Below, piece by piece: positions 60,885 to 64,000 of a stretch of DNA of 64,000 bases. Every line of letters begins with the position of its first letter. Within the stretch, counting starts at the first letter, position 1. The DNA lies in contig CAZWLY010000006.1 of the NCBI GenBank assembly GCA_964634465.1, positions 169,563-233,562 on the forward strand, written 5' to 3'. The notes below the pieces were generated by a model. That model searched no databases, was not told the origin of the DNA, and worked only from the letters and a program-made list of their open reading frames with translations. Source of the DNA: CAZWLY01 sp964634465. Lineage in GTDB: Bacteria; Desulfobacterota; Desulfarculia; G963662305. The position numbers and the translations under genes are program-made.

Positions 60885-62339
60885 TTGCCGATCGCCGGTT
60901 TGAGAGCGCTTGCCTGGCTCGCCCTGAGCCTGGCCCTGGCTGCGGGCACGGCCTGGGCCGACGACGATCTGTTGGAGGGTTTCGAGGAGCGACCGGTCGA
61001 ACAGGGCCAAGCCGCTCCGGCCAAGAAGGCCCAGGACGATCTACTGGAGGGGCTGGGCGACGAATCGCCGGCCGCCGCAGACGAACCTTCGGCCGAAGCG
61101 CCGGTCGAGCGGCGCTGGTGGCGGCTGTCCGGGGCGGTGACCCAGTCGCTGGCGGTTAACTACGCCCATCAGGCCCCGTCGCCGGGTCAGACCGACTGGC
61201 GCGGGCTGTCGCGGTTCAGGACGGAACTGGACCTGGCCCTGGACCTGGAGTTGCCCAGGCGCTGGAAGGCCAAGATCGCCGGCCGGGGGTTCTATGACTG
61301 GGTCTACCCGATCCGAGGCCGGGACAAGTTCACCACCGAGACCCTCGACGAATACGAGTGGGAGGCCGAGCCGCGCGAAGTCTACCTCCAGGGCGAGCTC
61401 TTCTCCGATCTGGACCTCAAGCTCGGCCGCCAGATCGTGGTCTGGGGCAAGGCCGACAACGTCCGGGTGGTGGATATCCTAAATCCCCTGGATTTGCGCG
61501 AGCCGGGCCTGGTCGATATCGAGGACTTGAGGCTGCCGGTAGCCATGGTCAAGGCCGACTACTACTTCGGCGACTGGGCCCTGACCGGCATCGTCATTCC
61601 AGAGATCCGGTTCAACAAGCTGCCGGCCTTCGGCCACGAGTTCTATCCCTACACCTCCCGGCTGCCCGAGGAGGAGACGCCGTCGCTCGGGCTCGACAAC
61701 CTGGAGTACGCTCTGGCCCTGTCCGGGGTGTTTTCGGGCTGGGATCTCTCGCTCCACGCCGCCTACGTCTTTGACGACCTCGCCCATCTGGAGAGCGTAA
61801 CGGGGCCGACGGGCCAGACGAGCCTGGTCCGGCGCCACAGCCGGTTGACCATGCTCGGCGCGGCGGCCAACGTCGCCATCGGCAACTGGCTCTTGAAGGG
61901 CGAGACGGCCTGGCTTCACGGCTTCGAGTTCTTCGCCGCGCCAAACGAGCGTTTCTCCCGGGTGGATTTCATGGCCGGGGTGGAGTACTCGGGCTTCACC
62001 GACACCACGATCTCCATCGAGTGGGTCTGGCGGCATCTTTTCGACTTCGACGAGAGGCTCAAGGTCGGTATGGACTCGGCCGAGAAGGACGACTTTCAGA
62101 CGGCGCTTCGCCTCACCCGCAGCTTCAGAAACGACACCGTCCAGTTGACGGCGCTGATCTCGGTCGCCGGCCTCTCCGGCCAGGGCGGCGGCTTCGCCCG
62201 GCTCAACCTGGACTACGACCTGGCCGACGCCTGGGTCTTGAGCGTCGGAGTGATCGACTACATCTACGGCGAGGAGACGTCCTGGAACGCCTACGGCGAC
62301 AACGACCGAGTCTACGCCAGCCTGGAATACAGCTTCTAG
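60885..62339 (+). CDS. DUF1302-like outer-membrane beta-barrel
   Basis: A 484-residue exported protein. Signal peptide about 1-25 (ALAWLALSLALAAGTAWA), then two short acidic repeats (DDDLLEGFEERP and QDDLLEGLGDES) and an alternating beta pattern to the C-terminal aromatic YASLEYSF. The latter is the BAM-recognition ending of outer-membrane proteins. The block REVYLQGELFSDLDLKLGRQ and VWGKADNVRVVDILNPLDLR is typical of DUF1302 proteins. TTG start 60885, with GAGGAGGG upstream. It completes a TetR-RND-LolA-like-barrel set. Confidence 0.85.
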   Translation: MPIAGLRALAWLALSLALAAGTAWADDDLLEGFEERPVEQGQAAPAKKAQDDLLEGLGDESPAAADEPSAEAPVERRWWRLSGAVTQSLAVNYAHQAPSPGQTDWRGLSRFRTELDLALDLELPRRWKAKIAGRGFYDWVYPIRGRDKFTTETLDEYEWEAEPREVYLQGELFSDLDLKLGRQIVVWGKADNVRVVDILNPLDLREPGLVDIEDLRLPVAMVKADYYFGDWALTGIVIPEIRFNKLPAFGHEFYPYTSRLPEEETPSLGLDNLEYALALSGVFSGWDLSLHAAYVFDDLAHLESVTGPTGQTSLVRRHSRLTMLGAAANVAIGNWLLKGETAWLHGFEFFAAPNERFSRVDFMAGVEYSGFTDTTISIEWVWRHLFDFDERLKVGMDSAEKDDFQTALRLTRSFRNDTVQLTALISVAGLSGQGGGFARLNLDYDLADAWVLSVGVIDYIYGEETSWNAYGDNDRVYASLEYSF

Positions 62340-62439
62340 AGCTCCAGTAACACCCCCTATCCCGCCGGTCGGATCGGCTTTTCGAGCGACGGGCGGACCG
62401 GAATCGGCCGGACCGGCTACGGCCCAAGTCGGGCCGGTC

Positions 62440-63201
62440 TCAGAGGCCCAGTTTGGCCGGCAGGTCGGCCAGATCGCCGTGGGCGGTCAAATCGAAGCGA
62501 AGAGGGGTGATCGAAACAAGACCGCGCCGCAAGACGGCCAGGTCCGAGTCGGGGTCCAGGGGCTGGTCATAGACCTCTTGGTCCTGCCAGAAGTAGTCGT
62601 TGCCCCGGGGATCGTGGCGGCCGATGAAGTTCTCCCTGGGCGCGGCCAGGCTCTGTTTGGTCAGGCGGCACATGGCCAGGTCGAGTTCCTCGGCCACGGG
62701 GAAGTTGACGTTCAGGGCCAATCCGGCCGGCAGTTCGCTCTTCAGGATCAGATCGACGATCCGCCGGGCCAGGCGGGCGGCCGGGCCGAAATCGGCCGTT
62801 GGGCTGTGAGAGTCCAGGGAGAAGGCGACCGCCCTCAGACCGAGCAGGCTGGCCTCCCTGGCCGCGGCGACCGTGCCCGAGTAGAGCAGGTTCAACCCGA
62901 CGTTGGCTCCGCGATTGATGCCGGCCACGACCAGGTCGGGTCGATTGTCGGCCAGGAGCCGCCAAAAAGCCAGCTTCACGCAATCGGCCGGCGTGCCCTT
63001 GACCGCCCAACCGGTTCCAACCTCCCGGCCGTTCAAGGCCCGGATGGCGATCGGTTCGGTCAGAGTGATGGCGTGGCTGATACCGGACAGTTCCCGATCC
63101 GGGGCGACGACGACGACCTCGTGATCCACCGAAAGGGCCGCTGCCAGAGCGTTCAGACCGGGGGCGCGGTGGCCGTCGTCGTTGGTCAACAAGAGCCTCA
63201 T
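62440..63201 (-). CDS. surE: 5'/3'-nucleotidase SurE
   Basis: A 253-residue metal-dependent phosphatase for nucleoside monophosphates and short polyphosphate. Metal site LLTNDDGHRAPGLNAL (Asp pair), SGISHAITL (Ser), GTPADCVKLAF and VAGINRGANVGLNLLYSGTV (Asn). The C-terminal swapped arm is present. All SurE hallmarks are intact. It converges with the DUF1302 gene, with about 100 bases between stops containing several GC-rich inverted repeats. Confidence 0.95.
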   Translation of the reverse strand: MRLLLTNDDGHRAPGLNALAAALSVDHEVVVVAPDRELSGISHAITLTEPIAIRALNGREVGTGWAVKGTPADCVKLAFWRLLADNRPDLVVAGINRGANVGLNLLYSGTVAAAREASLLGLRAVAFSLDSHSPTADFGPAARLARRIVDLILKSELPAGLALNVNFPVAEELDLAMCRLTKQSLAAPRENFIGRHDPRGNDYFWQDQEVYDQPLDPDSDLAVLRRGLVSITPLRFDLTAHGDLADLPAKLGL

Positions 63202-63252
63202 GACGGCAGACTAAAAGCTGGCCAAGCGGGTGTCAAGCCGGTCAATTTTGGC

Positions 63253-63279
63253 TTGACAGTCGGCCGGACGTGGTATAAC
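63253..63279 (+). promoter_or_regulatory. tRNA promoter
   Basis: TTGACA at 63253-63258 and TATAAC at 63274-63279 with a 15-base spacer, about 32 bases before tRNA-Val. Confidence 0.6.
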
Positions 63280-63311
63280 TTCCCCAAGGCCCCACAAGGC
63301 GGGTCTTGATT

Positions 63312-63387
63312 GGGCGGGTAGCTCAGTTGGGAGAGCACCGGCCTTACAAGCCGGGGGTCACAGGTTCAAGCCCTGTTCCGCCTACCA
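63312..63387 (+). tRNA. tRNA-Val (TAC)
   Basis: A 76-base cloverleaf. Acceptor GGGCGGG pairs with TCCGCCT (G-U at both ends), D-arm GCTCAGTTGGGAGAGC, anticodon stem CCGGC around CTTACAA (anticodon TAC), T-arm ACAGG-TTCAAGC-CCTGT, discriminator A and encoded CCA. Confidence 0.96.
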
Positions 63388-63398
63388 CAACAAGTTGC

Positions 63399-63476
63399 GG
63401 AGCCGTAGTTAAGCCTGGTTATAACGCCGGCCTGTCACGCCGGAGGGCGCGAGTTCAAATCTCGTCGGCTCCGCCA
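63399..63476 (+). tRNA. tRNA-Asp (GTC)
   Basis: A 78-base cloverleaf, 11 bases after tRNA-Val. Acceptor GGAGCCG pairs with CGGCTCC, anticodon loop CTGTCAC (GTC) in a CCGGC/GCCGG-type stem, T-loop TTCAAAT, discriminator G and encoded CCA. It is probably processed from one transcript with tRNA-Val. Confidence 0.95.
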
Positions 63477-63488
63477 TCGAACGCAACA

Positions 63489-63527
63489 AGGGATCGCCGA
63501 TAGAAAAACCGGCCGGTCCCTTTTTCT
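63489..63527 (+). terminator. probable terminator after tRNA-Asp
   Basis: GGGA (63490) can pair with TCCC before a T-rich run (TTTTTCTTT), with an inner CCGGCC palindrome. It lies about 14 bases past the tRNA-Asp CCA. Confidence 0.45.
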
Positions 63528-63741
63528 TTGCCGGTACGGGAAGACAGGCCGCTATCTCTTGGAGTCGCAAGAAGTCGGCACCTGCCCCTCAGCTCCGACC
63601 GGCCCAACGTATCGAACCGGACGTTGAGGGAGCGAGCGGCGGCTAGTCTGTCCTTGGCGGCCGGTGTGGCCGACCGGAGCCTTTTCCGGCCCAATCGCCG
63701 GCTTTACACCGAACCGGGAGGCTGCTAAAAGGAAGATCGAC

Positions 63742-63829
63742 GCCGGGGTGGTGGAACAGGCAGACACAAGGGACTTAAAATCCCTTGGAGCTTCGCTCCG
63801 TGCGGGTTCGATTCCCGCCCCCGGCACCA
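63742..63829 (+). tRNA. tRNA-Leu (TAA)
   Basis: An 88-base class II tRNA with a long variable arm. Acceptor GCCGGGG pairs with CCCCGGC. Anticodon stem AGGGA/TCCCT around CTTAAAA (TAA), variable arm GGAGCTTCGCTCC, T-arm GCGGG-TTCGATT-CCCGC, discriminator A and CCA. It has its own gap upstream (265 bases without a gene). Confidence 0.96.
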
Positions 63830-64000
63830 AGTTATTTCAGGGGATTAGCTGTTTGGCTACCTCTTTCATTTTGGCTGGATTCGGGCCTCGTCTGAACTAT
63901 GTCTGAACTTTTTTGGACAATTTCCGTGCCAAGATGGCTATCTAGGCTGTTCAGTCAACCTTTTTAGGGGGCATTTTGCTGAACTTTTTCACGGTGTCAA
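63830..64000. other. AT-richer tail after tRNA-Leu, unassigned
   Basis: The last 170 bases are noticeably AT-richer than the rest. They contain repeated TCTGAACT/CTGAACTTTTT units (63890, 63903 and 63978 regions). No convincing gene is visible; minus-strand frames are closed within about 45 codons. The position directly after a tRNA 3' end makes a mobile-element border possible. Confidence 0.5.

Noticed and set aside
63830..64000. Integrase C-terminus on the minus strand after tRNA-Leu
   Set aside because: The best frame is interrupted by a stop within about 45 codons and has no catalytic Tyr motif visible before the window ends.

Overview
The window is high-GC (roughly 63-66 % by eye), densely coded bacterial chromosome. 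Gene content points to an anaerobic member of the former Deltaproteobacteria (Desulfobacterota). It has a soluble HdrABC/MvhD/MetV-type electron-bifurcating cluster, a four-subunit ferredoxin-dependent 2-oxoacid oxidoreductase, a two-subunit PyrD/PyrK dihydroorotate dehydrogenase, sigma-54/NtrC-type regulation and many flavin/Fe-S oxidoreductases. The taxonomy is inferred from gene families only; there is no rRNA in the window. TTG and GTG starts are frequent, and many genes overlap by 4-13 bases.

Layout. 1-2.6 kb: 3' part of an Old Yellow Enzyme-type oxidoreductase, a TIGR04076-like protein and an ElyC/YdcF envelope protein. 2.7-7.9 kb: a membrane diguanylate cyclase, then a ZraP-ZraS-ZraR-like envelope metal/stress module (minus strand) with a near-consensus sigma-54 promoter and a tandem upstream repeat. 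7.9-9.5 kb: nitronate monooxygenase-like enzyme, a dispersed repeat and a GGCT-fold protein. 9.6-13.6 kb: a GntR(FCD)-controlled two-gene amine/opine/cyanide-synthase-like dehydrogenase operon. 14.0-21.0 kb: hdrC-hdrB-hdrA(1472 aa, with a GltD-like insertion)-mvhD-metV, ending in an intrinsic terminator. 21.2-31.5 kb: cytochrome c, methyltransferase, an unknown membrane protein, a Cache-PAS hybrid kinase, an APH/AAA kinase fusion overlapping adenine deaminase, a FemX-like protein and a tandem pair of unknown paralogues. 31.6-34.6 kb: a YeiH-type exporter and a Ca/Na antiporter flanking a 700-base non-coding stretch. 35.0-42.6 kb: TetR, livGHMKF and an acyl-CoA ligase. 42.7-46.7 kb: EamA permease, a divergent YchF-like protein and pyrD-pyrK. 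46.8-50.9 kb: vorDBAC-like 2-oxoacid oxidoreductase, ACT protein and MeaB. 51.0-53.7 kb: ndk-thiL-lytic transglycosylase. 53.8-56.6 kb: an XRE-cupin regulator with a thiolase-like/DUF35 pair. 56.8-62.4 kb: a TetR-controlled RND/LolA-like/DUF1302 envelope cassette. 62.4-64 kb: surE, three tRNA genes (Val, Asp, Leu) and an AT-richer tail.

How it fits together. Several modules suit fermentation or respiration of amino and organic acids. Branched-chain-type substrates could enter through Liv and be activated by the CoA ligase. 2-Oxoacids could be oxidised by the VOR-like complex to reduced ferredoxin and acyl-CoA, and MeaB would support a B12-dependent mutase encoded elsewhere. The Hdr complex could balance ferredoxin, NAD(P)H and methylene-THF pools. 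The links between modules are inference; each module is recognised from its own sequence motifs.

The least expected items are a thiolase-superfamily protein that appears to lack the nucleophilic cysteine and is paired with a DUF35 partner, the very long HdrA, a three-copy structured intergenic repeat, and well-formed operators in front of three regulators. I found no CRISPR array, transposase, phage gene or toxin-antitoxin pair.
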